A DNA stretch of 64,000 bases from NCBI GenBank assembly GCA_041396845.1, contig JAWKXU010000002.1:310001-374000 (forward strand). Direction: 5' to 3'. The notes below the pieces were generated by a model. That model saw only the letters and a program-made list of their open reading frames with translations. It had not been told where the DNA came from and searched no databases. The DNA is from JAWKXU01 sp020446465 (GTDB lineage Bacteria > Pseudomonadota > Alphaproteobacteria > Sphingomonadales > Sphingomonadaceae). Each line of letters starts with the position of its first letter. The first letter of the stretch is position 1. This document shows positions 26,463 through 35,414 of the stretch, piece after piece. Both the position numbers and the translations under genes were made by a program.

Positions 26463-28322
26463 TTACGCGCATTCTACCACACTATCTACCGGGATCGGCG
26501 CGCAGGCGCGTTCCAGCCATACCAAAGCCTCACCCGAAAGCTGCGGACCAACAATATCCAGCACGCGGGCATGATAGGCGTTCCACCATGCAATTTCGCC
26601 TGCGTCCAGCAGATCGACATCGACCAGTGTCTTGTCGATCGGCGCATAAGTCAGCGTTTCAAAGCCCAGCCACGCGCCTTCGGAGCCTGGAATATCCCGT
26701 TCCTCGACCAGCACGAGATTTTCGATGCGGATGCCGTATTCACCAGTCTTGTAATAACCCGGTTCGTTGGAAAGGATCATGCCCGCAAGCAATTCCTGCT
26801 CCGTCCCGGCCTGCCCACCAGTAGCCTTGCTGATCCGTTGCGGGCCTTCATGGACGGAAAGAAAGCTGCCGACCCCGTGCCCGGTGCCATGGGCATAATC
26901 GACACCCGCTGCCCAGAGATGCTGACGCGCAAGCGTGTCGAGCTGCGACCCCTTGGTGCCAGCCGGAAAGGTCTGCCGGGCCAGCGCAATATGGCCTTTG
27001 AGCACCCGCGTAAAACGCACCTTTATTTCGGCGGATGGCGCTGCAACAGCATCGGGCGACCCGATCCAGACGGTCCGCGTGATGTCTGTCGTGCCGTCCG
27101 GGTATTGCCCGCCCGAATCGACTAGATAGACACTGCCCGGCGCCAATTGCCGGTTGGTTTCCTCGCTCACCCGGTAATGGACAATCGCGCCATTTGGCCC
27201 TGCGCCGGAAATCGTATCAAACGAAAGATCGCGCAACTGGCCTGTTTCCTCGCGGAAGCCTTGCAACTTTTCAGCCGCGGCCAGCTCGGTAACTTGGCCC
27301 GAAGGCGCTTCGACGCTCAGCCAATGCAGAAAACGGGATACAGCCGCGCCATCACGCGCCTGTGCCGCACGGTGGCCTGCCTGTTCGGCGGCGTTCTTCA
27401 CCGCCTTGGGCAGCACGGTAGGGTCCGTGCGCGTAACCACCTCGGCCCCCGCTGCATCCAGCACATCAAAAATCGCCGTAACAGAGCGATCCCGGTCAAC
27501 CGCAACGCGCTTTCCCGCCAATGCCTGCAAGGCCGGAACGAAGGCATCGGGCGAGGCAATCCGCACAGCATTGCCCAGATGCGCCGCCAGTTCAGGCGTG
27601 ACTTTCTCCGGTGCGATAAACAGGTCCACTGTCGCATCCTGATTAACGATCACGAAGGAGAGCGCAACCGGCGTGCGCTCCACATCGCTGCCACGCACAT
27701 TGAGCAGCCAGGCAATGGAATCGAGCGCCGCGATGACTGTGGCCTCGCACTCTTCGTCATTCAGCCACTGTGCAACACCCGCCCGCTTGTCCGCGCTCGA
27801 TTGCCCGGCCAGCGTGTCATCATGCACCAGCGCCGGTGCGGACGATGGGGCTGGCCTGTCCTGCCAGACGGCATCGACGGGGTTCGCCGCAACGGCGACA
27901 AGCTCGCCACCGTTCTTCGCCAGTTCGCACGATGCTGCCTCGACCCATGCCCGCGTATGAAGCCACGGATCAAAACCAATCCGCGCCTTTGCTGGCGCAT
28001 TCTTGCCTAGCCACCGTGCCGGGCTGTTTTCCGGCACCCCTTCGTAATCCCACAAGCGCCCATCCACCTGATCGCGCACTTGCAGGGTATAGCGCCCATC
28101 GACGAATATCGCCGCGCCCTTGCCTTCAAAATCGCCTGCCAGAACAACGGCCGACCCTGCCGATCCGTTAAACCCTGTCAGCCACTGCAAACGCTGGGCA
28201 TAAGCGCCCACGTATTCGCTCATATGCTCATCGGTGAGCGGGATAACGAACCCGTCCAGCCCTTGCGCGGCAAGTTCCTTGCGCAAGGCATCGAGGCGGG
28301 CTTCATGGGTCAACATCAGCAT
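26463..28322 (-). CDS. Xaa-Pro aminopeptidase P (M24B)
   Basis: 619-residue cytosolic aminopeptidase that releases N-terminal residues before proline. It has the three-domain architecture of APP1/aminopeptidase P: two creatinase-N-like domains (opening LDALRKELAAQGLDGFVIPL) and a pita-bread catalytic domain. Dinuclear metal ligands lie in VDSGGQYPDGTTDITRT (two Asp), HGTGHGVG (His), NEPGYY (Glu) and the EERDIPG..E region. Divergent from the S9 peptidase at 28364, so both proline-specific peptidases may share a control region. Confidence 0.93.
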   Translation of the reverse strand: MLMLTHEARLDALRKELAAQGLDGFVIPLTDEHMSEYVGAYAQRLQWLTGFNGSAGSAVVLAGDFEGKGAAIFVDGRYTLQVRDQVDGRLWDYEGVPENSPARWLGKNAPAKARIGFDPWLHTRAWVEAASCELAKNGGELVAVAANPVDAVWQDRPAPSSAPALVHDDTLAGQSSADKRAGVAQWLNDEECEATVIAALDSIAWLLNVRGSDVERTPVALSFVIVNQDATVDLFIAPEKVTPELAAHLGNAVRIASPDAFVPALQALAGKRVAVDRDRSVTAIFDVLDAAGAEVVTRTDPTVLPKAVKNAAEQAGHRAAQARDGAAVSRFLHWLSVEAPSGQVTELAAAEKLQGFREETGQLRDLSFDTISGAGPNGAIVHYRVSEETNRQLAPGSVYLVDSGGQYPDGTTDITRTVWIGSPDAVAAPSAEIKVRFTRVLKGHIALARQTFPAGTKGSQLDTLARQHLWAAGVDYAHGTGHGVGSFLSVHEGPQRISKATGGQAGTEQELLAGMILSNEPGYYKTGEYGIRIENLVLVEERDIPGSEGAWLGFETLTYAPIDKTLVDVDLLDAGEIAWWNAYHARVLDIVGPQLSGEALVWLERACAPIPVDSVVECA

Positions 28323-28363
28323 TTTGGTTTATCCGGCTTGCGGGAGTTACCCTGCAAACATAG

Positions 28364-30457
28364 ATGCGTGCGATGACAACTTCCACCCAGACCCGCATCG
28401 CACCGCCCAAAGCTGCAAAAAAACCGCACAGCGTCACCCACCATGGCGTGACTGTTGAGGACGATTACGCCTGGTTGCGCGATCCGGGCTATCCCGAAGT
28501 CAAGGATGCCGGGGTGCTGGCCCACCTGGAGGCAGAGAACGCCTGGTTCAAACACCGCATGGCCGATCAGCAAGGTGTGATCGACGCCCTGTTCAAGGAA
28601 ATGCGCGCGCGGATCAAGGAAGCCGACAAGTCCGTGCCGCAAAAGGATGGCGACTTTCTCTACTGGATCGAGTTCGAAGAAGGCGCCGAATACAAGAAAT
28701 GGTGGCGGCGCCCGGTGGCAGCGCCCGCAGATGGCAACGCAGACCAGTTGATCCTGGACGAAGTGGCGCTGGCAGAGGGCAAGGAATACTTCCGCCTTGG
28801 CGCAATCTCCGTCAGCCAGAACGGCAAGTTGCTGGCCTATTCCGTCGATGACAACGGATCAGAACGGTTCACGGTTCGCATCAGGAATCTCGAAACGGGA
28901 GAACTGCTGGCCGACGAAATCCCCGGCACGCTTTCCAGCCTTGTCTGGGTCGCAAGCGACACGGGCCTTGTCTATTCGCTGGCCAACGAAAACTGGCGCA
29001 CGGACAATGCCCGGCTGCACTGGCTGGGCAAGCCAAACAGCGAAGACGTGGAACTCTATCACGAAGATGATGAAGGCTTCCGCGTTGGCGCCAGCATGTC
29101 CGCCAATGAACACTGGCTGATTATCGGCGCCAGCGACCATGAAACAAGCGAGGTGCGGCTGGTGCCGCTAGCCGACCCGCTGGCCGCGCCGCTGCTGGTG
29201 AAACCGCGGCAAAAGGGCGTGGAATACGATGTCGATGAACGCGACGGCACGCTCTACATCCATTGCAACGACACGCACGAAAACTTTCGCGTGGCCACTG
29301 CCCTGCTTTCCGCTCCAGGTGAATGGACCACGCTGATCGAGGGGACAGCGCGTTTTTATATCACTGGACTTGAGCTGTTCCGCGATTTCTATGTGGTTGA
29401 AGGCAGGCTCGATGGTCTCGACCGGATCGAAGTGCGGTATTATGACGATCCCGCCCGGATCGAGCCGATTGCCTTTCCCGAAGAAAGCTACTCCGCCGGC
29501 ACTGGCGGCAACCCTGAATGGGTGGCGGACCGCTTGCGCCTTTCCTATGAATCGATGGTCAGCCCCGCCACGACGTATGATTACCATGTCGCAGACAGGC
29601 GGCTGGAAGTCCTGAAAGTGCAGGAAATCCCCAGCGGCTATGACGCATCGCTCTATGTGACAGAGCGGCTGATGGTCACGGCGCGCGACGGAAAAACCCA
29701 TGTCCCCGTCAGCATCGTTTATCGCAAGGATCGCAAGGCGGGCGGACCGTTGCACCTTTATGGATACGGCGCATACGGCATCGCCATCGACCCCGGCTTT
29801 TCGACCAGTCGCCTCAGCCTGGTCGACCGGGGTTTTGCCTATGCCATCGCGCATATTCGCGGCGGCGATGATCTGGGCCGTGCATGGTACAAGGCGGGCA
29901 AGCTGGAACAGCGCACCAACACTTTCACCGATTTTGTTGATGTCGCGCAGGCGCTGATCGACAAAGGTTATACCAAAGCAGGCACAATCAGCATTTCGGG
30001 TGGGTCTGCCGGGGGTGAATTGATGGGCGCTGTCGCCAATTCCGACCCTCTGTTATGGGGCGCGGTTGTGGCGCATGTGCCTTTCGTGGACGTGCTGGCA
30101 ACGATGCTGGATGCCAGCCTGCCGCTGACGCCGGGCGAATGGCCTGAATGGGGCAACCCGATCGAGGACAAGGCCGCGTTTGACCTTATCCGGTCCTACT
30201 CACCCTACGATCAGGTGCGCGCGCAGGCCTACCCACCGATCATGGTGACAGCAGGGCTGAATGATCCGCGCGTGACTTACTGGGAACCGGCCAAGTGGGT
30301 CGCAAAGCTGCGCGAGTTGAAAACAGACAACAACGATCTGATCCTGAAGACCAACATGGGCGCAGGCCACGGCGGCAAATCGGGCCGGTTTGAAAGCCTG
30401 AAGGAAACGGCAGAAGAGTTCGCCTTTATCCTCTGGCAACTGGGTGTCACACCCTGA
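28364..30457 (+). CDS. Prolyl oligopeptidase-family peptidase (S9A, oligopeptidase B-like)
   Basis: 697 residues. An N-terminal seven-bladed beta-propeller (to about residue 430) precedes an alpha/beta hydrolase domain. The nucleophile Ser is in GGSAGGELMG (residue ~547), the Asp in GLNDPRV and the His in GAGHGGKSGR. YGYGAYGI and HIRGGDDLGRAWY are conserved in the oligopeptidase B branch, so cleavage after basic residues is likely rather than strictly after Pro. No signal peptide. ATG 28364 or 28373. It is convergent with the alanine dehydrogenase gene, only 3 bases between stops. Confidence 0.9.
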   Translation: MRAMTTSTQTRIAPPKAAKKPHSVTHHGVTVEDDYAWLRDPGYPEVKDAGVLAHLEAENAWFKHRMADQQGVIDALFKEMRARIKEADKSVPQKDGDFLYWIEFEEGAEYKKWWRRPVAAPADGNADQLILDEVALAEGKEYFRLGAISVSQNGKLLAYSVDDNGSERFTVRIRNLETGELLADEIPGTLSSLVWVASDTGLVYSLANENWRTDNARLHWLGKPNSEDVELYHEDDEGFRVGASMSANEHWLIIGASDHETSEVRLVPLADPLAAPLLVKPRQKGVEYDVDERDGTLYIHCNDTHENFRVATALLSAPGEWTTLIEGTARFYITGLELFRDFYVVEGRLDGLDRIEVRYYDDPARIEPIAFPEESYSAGTGGNPEWVADRLRLSYESMVSPATTYDYHVADRRLEVLKVQEIPSGYDASLYVTERLMVTARDGKTHVPVSIVYRKDRKAGGPLHLYGYGAYGIAIDPGFSTSRLSLVDRGFAYAIAHIRGGDDLGRAWYKAGKLEQRTNTFTDFVDVAQALIDKGYTKAGTISISGGSAGGELMGAVANSDPLLWGAVVAHVPFVDVLATMLDASLPLTPGEWPEWGNPIEDKAAFDLIRSYSPYDQVRAQAYPPIMVTAGLNDPRVTYWEPAKWVAKLRELKTDNNDLILKTNMGAGHGGKSGRFESLKETAEEFAFILWQLGVTP

Positions 30458-30460
30458 CGT

Positions 30461-31588
30461 TCAGGTGAGCAGGTCCGAAACAGGCGTCCAGGCGTAACCA
30501 AGTTCTTCCGCGACAGCCTGATAGGTCACCTTGCCAGCATGGACGTTCAACCCTGCGGCAAGGTCTGCATCGGTCCGCAGTGCGTCCATCCAGCCGCCAG
30601 GGCTGTCAGCCGCATCGGCAAGGCGCAAGGTGTGCGGCAAGGTCACATTGTTCAGCGCATACGTGCTGGTGCGCGCGACAGCGCCGGGCATGTTGGCAAC
30701 ACAATAGTGCACAATGCCATCGACAAGGAAGGTCGGCTTTTCGTGCGTCGTTGGGTGGCTCGTTTCAAAACAGCCACCCTGATCGATGGCGACATCGACC
30801 AGCACCGCACCCCGCTTCATCGTCCCCAGCATGTCGCGCGAAACGAGCTTGGGCGCAGCCGCGCCCGGCACCAGAACCGCACCGATGACCAGATCGGCTT
30901 CTGCCACACATTCTGCCAGATTGGCCTTGTTGGAAAAGCGGGTCTTGGCCCGGCTTTCAAAATGAATGCCCAGCTTTTCGAGCACCTCTGGGTTGCGGTC
31001 GAGAATGGTGACGTCCGCCCCCAGTCCCACCGCCATTTGCGCGGCATTGAAGCCCACCGTACCGCCACCGATCACGGCGACTTTGGCCGGGGTGACACCC
31101 GGCACACCGCCCAGCAGCACGCCGCGCCCGCCGTGCGCCTTTTCCAGCGCGGTTGCGCCCGCCTGAATGGACATGCGCCCGGCGACCTGGCTCATGGGTT
31201 TGAGCAGCGGCAACCCTCCCGCGCCCGTCACCGTTTCATAAGCAATGGCCGAGACACCTGATTGCAACAGGTCAGCCGTCTGCTCCGGGTCTGGCGCAAG
31301 GTGGAGGTAGGTAAAAAGCAGCTGGCCAGCGCGCAGCATCGCACGTTCTGCCGCCTGCGGTTCCTTGACCTTCACAATCAGATCACTGGTGGCGAATACG
31401 GCCTGTGCATCGGACGCAATCACGCACCCGGCAGCCTCGTATTCGTCATCGCTGGAACCGATGCCCAACCCGGCCCCGGTTTCGATCATCACCGCATGGC
31501 CATGTGCGACAAGTTCCCGCGCGCTTTCCGGCGTCAGGCCGACGCGGTATTCGTGGTTCTTGATTTCTCTCGGACAACCAATACGCAT
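30461..31588 (-). CDS. ald: Alanine dehydrogenase
   Basis: 375-residue NAD-dependent L-alanine dehydrogenase (alanine to pyruvate plus ammonia). The N-terminus MRIGCPREIKNHEYRVGLTP with the pyruvate-binding Arg and Lys residues, the catalytic-His region FTYLHLAPD, the NAD-binding loop VAVIGGGTVGFNAAQMAVGLG and HYCVANMPGAVARTST are diagnostic. CAGGAG precedes the ATG. Repeat copy C ends 13 bases upstream of the start codon. Confidence 0.96.
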   Translation of the reverse strand: MRIGCPREIKNHEYRVGLTPESARELVAHGHAVMIETGAGLGIGSSDDEYEAAGCVIASDAQAVFATSDLIVKVKEPQAAERAMLRAGQLLFTYLHLAPDPEQTADLLQSGVSAIAYETVTGAGGLPLLKPMSQVAGRMSIQAGATALEKAHGGRGVLLGGVPGVTPAKVAVIGGGTVGFNAAQMAVGLGADVTILDRNPEVLEKLGIHFESRAKTRFSNKANLAECVAEADLVIGAVLVPGAAAPKLVSRDMLGTMKRGAVLVDVAIDQGGCFETSHPTTHEKPTFLVDGIVHYCVANMPGAVARTSTYALNNVTLPHTLRLADAADSPGGWMDALRTDADLAAGLNVHAGKVTYQAVAEELGYAWTPVSDLLT

Positions 31589-31601
31589 GGCTTCTCCTGA
31601 C

Positions 31602-31704
31602 GCTATAGCGTTTCGTGAAAAGGTTGAATCGGACGAAACGCCATAAGATTTTGATTTGTCGCATTTCCTGGCCGAGAAAGTCTATCAACTTTTTCTCGAA
31701 ATGC
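31602..31704 (-). repeat. Dispersed two-hairpin intergenic repeat, copy C
   Basis: Minus-strand copy lying exactly between the ftsK stop and the ald ribosome binding site. The ftsK stop TAA (31706-31708) is contiguous with the element (TAAAGCATTTCGAG). First hairpin GCATTTC...GAAATGC; second GGCGTTTC...GAAACGCTATAG. Because ftsK and ald run in the same direction, this copy sits inside a possible ftsK-ald transcript. Confidence 0.85.
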
Positions 31705-31705
31705 T

Positions 31706-34063
31706 TTAAAGCGGGTTGCCATCCTTGTCGCGGTAGATATCGCGCCGCCCGACATGGTTGGCGGGGCCAACCAACCCGTCCGCTTCCATCCGCTCGACCC
31801 ATTTGGCCGCAGTATTGTATCCCACACCCAACTGGCGTTGCAGCCAGCTTGCCGAAGCCTTCTGGCTTTCAAACACGATCTGGCAAGCCTGACGATACTT
31901 GCGCTCCGCCGGATCGTCGCTGGCAGTCAGTTCGTCGTCGAAGCTGAACCCGCCGTCTTCCGGTTCCTCAGTGACGGAATCGACATAGTCGGGCTTGCCC
32001 TGCGCGCGCCAATGGTCCGCGACGCGCTCCACTTCCTCGTCTGCAACAAACGGCCCGTGGACGCGCACAAGCGCGCCTGTATTGGGCTTGTAGAGCATAT
32101 CGCCCTTGCCCAGCAGCATTTCGGACCCTTGCTCGCCCAGAATGGTGCGGCTGTCGATCCGGCTTGTCACCTTGAAGCTGATGCGGGTGGGCAGGTTCGC
32201 CTTGATAACGCCGGTGATGACATCGACCGACGGGCGCTGCGTCGCCATGATAAGGTGGATGCCCGCCGCACGGCTCTTCTGGCTGAGGCGCTGGATCAGA
32301 ACCTCTATTTCCTTGCCGACTGTCACCATGAGGTCAGCCAGTTCGTCAACGATCAGAACGATTTGCGGCAGGACTTCGTAATCGAGCTGCTCTTCCTCGA
32401 ACAGTTCTTCGCCCGTATCCGGATCAAAGCCGATCTGCACACGGCGCCCAAGCGGCTTGCCCTTGGCAATGGCAGCGCGCACACGCTCGTTAAAGCCGGA
32501 CAGGTTGCGCGCGCCCACGCTCGACATCATGCGATAGCGCCGCTCCATCTCCTCAACCGCCCACTTGAGCGAACGAACCGCCTTGGCAGGCTCCGTCACC
32601 ACGGGTGAAAGCAAGTGCGGGATGTCGTCGTAGCTTTTCAGTTCCAGCACTTTGGGATCGATCAGGATCATCCGGCATTCGGCAGGCGTCAGGCGATAGA
32701 GCAGCGACAGCAAAATACAGTTCAGGCCTACCGACTTGCCTGAACCCGTGGTCCCCGCGACCAGCAAGTGCGGCATAGCGGCAAGGTCAGCGACAATCGG
32801 TTCGCCAGCAATGTCCTTGCCAAGGATGATCGGCAACATGCCCTTGCTGTGGGCAAAAGCCTCACATGCGACGAGTTCTTTCAAGGCAACCATCTGCCGG
32901 TCGGCATTGGGCAGTTCAATGCCCATCACCGTTTTTCCGGGGATGGAGGAAACACGCGCTGAAATCGCGCTCATGTTGCGGGCAATGTCTTCGGCAAGGC
33001 CGATAACACGGGCCGCCTTGGTGCCGGGAGCAGGCTCCAGTTCATACATGGTCACAACCGGCCCGGTCCGCACGGCTGTCACTTCACCCTTGACGTTGAA
33101 ATCATCCAGCACTGTTTCCAGCAGGCGTGCGTTGCGTTCCAGCGCCATCTTGTCGAGTTTGGGCGCGCTTGTTGCAGGCGGGCTGTCAAGGAGATCAAGG
33201 TCGGGCAGCGTGTAACTGTCGAACATGTCGATCTGCCGGGACTTGCCCGAAAGCTGCGCGGCCTTGGGCGGGCGTGTCGGATCGGTTATTTCAGGCGCGC
33301 GGCGCGGCGCGGGAGCCGGCACTGCCTCCTCCTCTTCCGATTCGGCATCGCGTCCCTTTGTCGCTACGCGCCGGGCTGGCGCCGGAGTTTCGACCGGCCC
33401 GGCCACATCGTCATCGCTCCGCCTTGCCTTTCGCAACGCAAAAGGCAGCGTAAGCAACTGCGCCCAGTCAATTGCAAAGACCCGACCAACAAGAAAAAGC
33501 CCGCCAGCCAGACAACACAGTGCCAGCGCAAGGATGGTCCATCCCTGCGCCACCTCTGGCAAGCGATTGGCAAAGGCATGAATGCCCCCTGCGCCCAGCA
33601 GGCCGGTTATCCCGCCAAGACTGGCCGGCAAGGTTCCGCCGGGAGAACTGAATGCAAGCGACAGGACCGTCGCCAGCAGGGCCATGGCAAACAACAACGC
33701 GCCAACCGTGCGCCACCATCGCAGCCCATGCGGTGTTTCCTCATCATCCGCATCACGCCAGAGCTTGCGCGCAAAGGCATAGAGCATGGGAAGAAACAAT
33801 AGGGACACAATGCCAAACAGGAACAGCGCCCGCTCTGCCGCCCATGCGCCAGCCAGCCCCATCCAGTTACGCACGTCTCCACCCGCGGCGGTGGATGCCG
33901 ATGGGTCGGTCTGCTGGTAGCTGACGATTGACAGCGCCAGAAACACCATCGCCATCAGCAACAATGCCGCGCCCGTCAGTTGCAGGCTGCGACGAAGGCT
34001 GCGGCGAAATGCCGCCCGCCAATCAACCGGCGCCCTTGCAGCTGCGCGTGTAGCCATGTCCAT
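31706..34063 (-). CDS. ftsK: DNA translocase FtsK
   Basis: About 785 residues from ATG 34063. Division-site DNA pump that clears the chromosome dimer-resolution region. Four N-terminal transmembrane segments (~30-190), a shorter than usual linker rich in Ala/Pro/Glu, then the alpha/beta motor with Walker A AGTTGSGKSVGLN (residue ~450), Walker B VLIVDELADLM and the C-terminal gamma winged-helix domain (CQIVFESQKASASWLQRQLG). A start at 34063 or 34057 is chosen because AGGGG precedes it and because ATG 34102 falls inside the candidate promoter. Confidence 0.96.
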   Translation of the reverse strand: MDMATRAAARAPVDWRAAFRRSLRRSLQLTGAALLLMAMVFLALSIVSYQQTDPSASTAAGGDVRNWMGLAGAWAAERALFLFGIVSLLFLPMLYAFARKLWRDADDEETPHGLRWWRTVGALLFAMALLATVLSLAFSSPGGTLPASLGGITGLLGAGGIHAFANRLPEVAQGWTILALALCCLAGGLFLVGRVFAIDWAQLLTLPFALRKARRSDDDVAGPVETPAPARRVATKGRDAESEEEEAVPAPAPRRAPEITDPTRPPKAAQLSGKSRQIDMFDSYTLPDLDLLDSPPATSAPKLDKMALERNARLLETVLDDFNVKGEVTAVRTGPVVTMYELEPAPGTKAARVIGLAEDIARNMSAISARVSSIPGKTVMGIELPNADRQMVALKELVACEAFAHSKGMLPIILGKDIAGEPIVADLAAMPHLLVAGTTGSGKSVGLNCILLSLLYRLTPAECRMILIDPKVLELKSYDDIPHLLSPVVTEPAKAVRSLKWAVEEMERRYRMMSSVGARNLSGFNERVRAAIAKGKPLGRRVQIGFDPDTGEELFEEEQLDYEVLPQIVLIVDELADLMVTVGKEIEVLIQRLSQKSRAAGIHLIMATQRPSVDVITGVIKANLPTRISFKVTSRIDSRTILGEQGSEMLLGKGDMLYKPNTGALVRVHGPFVADEEVERVADHWRAQGKPDYVDSVTEEPEDGGFSFDDELTASDDPAERKYRQACQIVFESQKASASWLQRQLGVGYNTAAKWVERMEADGLVGPANHVGRRDIYRDKDGNPL

Positions 34064-34085
34064 CCCCTGATCGCTTCGGACGCGC

Positions 34086-34115
34086 ATAATGCGCCCGGCC
34101 ATGACTCCGCGTCAA
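34086..34115 (-). promoter_or_regulatory. Candidate promoter of ftsK
   Basis: TTGACG (34110-34115), 18-base spacer, CATTAT (34086-34091) on the minus strand, 23 bases before the preferred start. The -10 lies in a GCGCATAATGCGC imperfect palindrome. Confidence 0.45.
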
Positions 34116-34140
34116 GAATCCTTGTATTTTTTACTTGTTA

Positions 34141-34692
34141 TCATTGCATGGCAAGGCCATCTATGGCCGCCCAGCGCGGCCAGTTTGCAGCATGCGCGCC
34201 TTTGGCAGTCATTCCGCCAAGGGCAATCACCGGGACGCCAGCCCAGCGCGCCAGAAGGCGAAAACGCACGACGCCAAGGCTATTACCATCGGGGTGGGAG
34301 CGCGTCGGAAACACCGGAGACAGCATCACCGCATCGGCCCCGGCACGGCGCGCTGCGGCCAACTCGCGCATGGAATGGGCGGTCACGATCCGCAGCAGGC
34401 CCGCGCCAGCCGCCCGATGCCCGGCGAAACCCGCAGCGCTGGCGTATATGCCGTCCGCCCCCCACTGGCGCGCACGATGGGGTGCGTCCGCCAGAACAGC
34501 CCAATGCCGAAAGCGATGCGCCATGCGGCGGACTTCGATCCAGCGCGCGTAACGCTCTGCCCTGGGAAGGTGATAATGGCGAAAGACCACCGCCGATCCG
34601 CGCGGCAAGCGAGCTATCGCCGCAAACAAGCCCGCATCGTTACGGGCATCACTCAGCAACCAGAGTTGCGGGAGGGTCTGGCGTCTGGTCAT
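34141..34692 (-). CDS. Thiamine phosphate synthase/TenI-like TIM-barrel protein
   Basis: 183 residues from ATG 34692. Late-barrel motifs match the ThiE/TenI superfamily: DGIYASAAG for the GxHxGQ-type strand, ADAVMLSPVFPTRSHP and PVIALGGMTAKGA. The usual ThiE residues for HMP-pyrophosphate binding (Q/K-rich early loops, HVGQxD) are not visible, and the SPVFPTRSHP loop is closer to TenI-like or regulatory members, so enzyme activity is uncertain. No other thiamine gene is adjacent. Its start codon is 23 bases from the divergent yggS start. Confidence 0.7.
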   Translation of the reverse strand: MTRRQTLPQLWLLSDARNDAGLFAAIARLPRGSAVVFRHYHLPRAERYARWIEVRRMAHRFRHWAVLADAPHRARQWGADGIYASAAGFAGHRAAGAGLLRIVTAHSMRELAAARRAGADAVMLSPVFPTRSHPDGNSLGVVRFRLLARWAGVPVIALGGMTAKGAHAANWPRWAAIDGLAMQ

Positions 34693-34715
34693 CTTCGCGC
34701 TATAGCGCAGCAACC

Positions 34716-35384
34716 ATGGAAAACGCATCCGCAGAATTGAACGATGTCCGCACCCGCATTGCCGCCGCCGCGAAAATCGCCGGGCGCAAGGCATCGGACG
34801 TTACACTTGTCGCCATCAGCAAGACGCACCCCGCCGAAGCGATCACGCCCTTACTTGACGCAGGCCACCGTATTTTCGGCGAAAACCGGGTGCAGGAAGC
34901 ACAGGCCAAATGGCCTGCCTTGCGCGAAGAATACCCGGACGTTGTGCTTCACCTTGTCGGGCAATTGCAATCGAACAAGGCGGACGATGCAGTGGCTCTG
35001 TTCGACTGCATCCATTCGCTTGACCGGCCCTCGCTTGTGACTGCCCTTGGCAAGGCAATGGCCAAATCGGGCAAGCAAGTGCCTTGTTTTGTGCAGGTCA
35101 ATATCGGCGCGGAAGAACAGAAGGGCGGCTGTGCCATCGTAGATGTTCCTGCTCTGCTGGTTGAGGCGCGGGCGGCCGATATTCCCGTTGCGGGGCTGAT
35201 GTGCGTCCCCCCCGCAAACGTGGAAGCCGCACCCTACTTTGCGCTGCTCGCCAAAATCGCTGCCGATAACGGACTGACCGGCATCAGCATGGGCATGAGC
35301 GGCGACTACGAAACCGCTATCATGCTGGGGGCGACCCATGTGCGGGTGGGCAGCGCGTTGTTTGGCGCACGCACAGCGGCCTGA
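34716..35384 (+). CDS. yggS: YggS/PROSC family PLP homeostasis protein
   Basis: 222 residues; binds pyridoxal phosphate and buffers its level, without known enzymatic activity. The PLP lysine is in LVAISKTHPAEAI, followed by FGENRVQEAQAK, HLVGQLQSNKA and the phosphate-binding end SMGMSGDYETAIMLGATHVRVGSALFG... (all standard). ATG 34716 is set by homology; the frame is open far upstream but antisense to the ThiE-like gene. A perfect palindrome GCGCTATAGCGC (34697-34708) lies directly upstream. Convergent with glnD. Confidence 0.94.
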   Translation: MENASAELNDVRTRIAAAAKIAGRKASDVTLVAISKTHPAEAITPLLDAGHRIFGENRVQEAQAKWPALREEYPDVVLHLVGQLQSNKADDAVALFDCIHSLDRPSLVTALGKAMAKSGKQVPCFVQVNIGAEEQKGGCAIVDVPALLVEARAADIPVAGLMCVPPANVEAAPYFALLAKIAADNGLTGISMGMSGDYETAIMLGATHVRVGSALFGARTAA

Positions 35385-35414
35385 CGCCCCCGCCGGCACC
35401 CCGGCGTGGCGTCA
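35382..35414. terminator. Hairpin joining the stop codons of yggS and glnD
   Basis: TGACGCC-cc-CGCCGG-cacc-CCGGCG-t-GGCGTCA: a two-part 13-bp stem with a 4-base loop. The first TGA is the yggS stop and the last TCA is the glnD stop on the other strand, so the hairpin exactly fills the space between the convergent genes. No T-tract follows on either side. Confidence 0.5.

Noticed and set aside
34089..34715. Long N-terminal extension of the yggS frame
   Set aside because: It is antisense to the ThiE-like gene and family members start at the MENASAELNDVR position.
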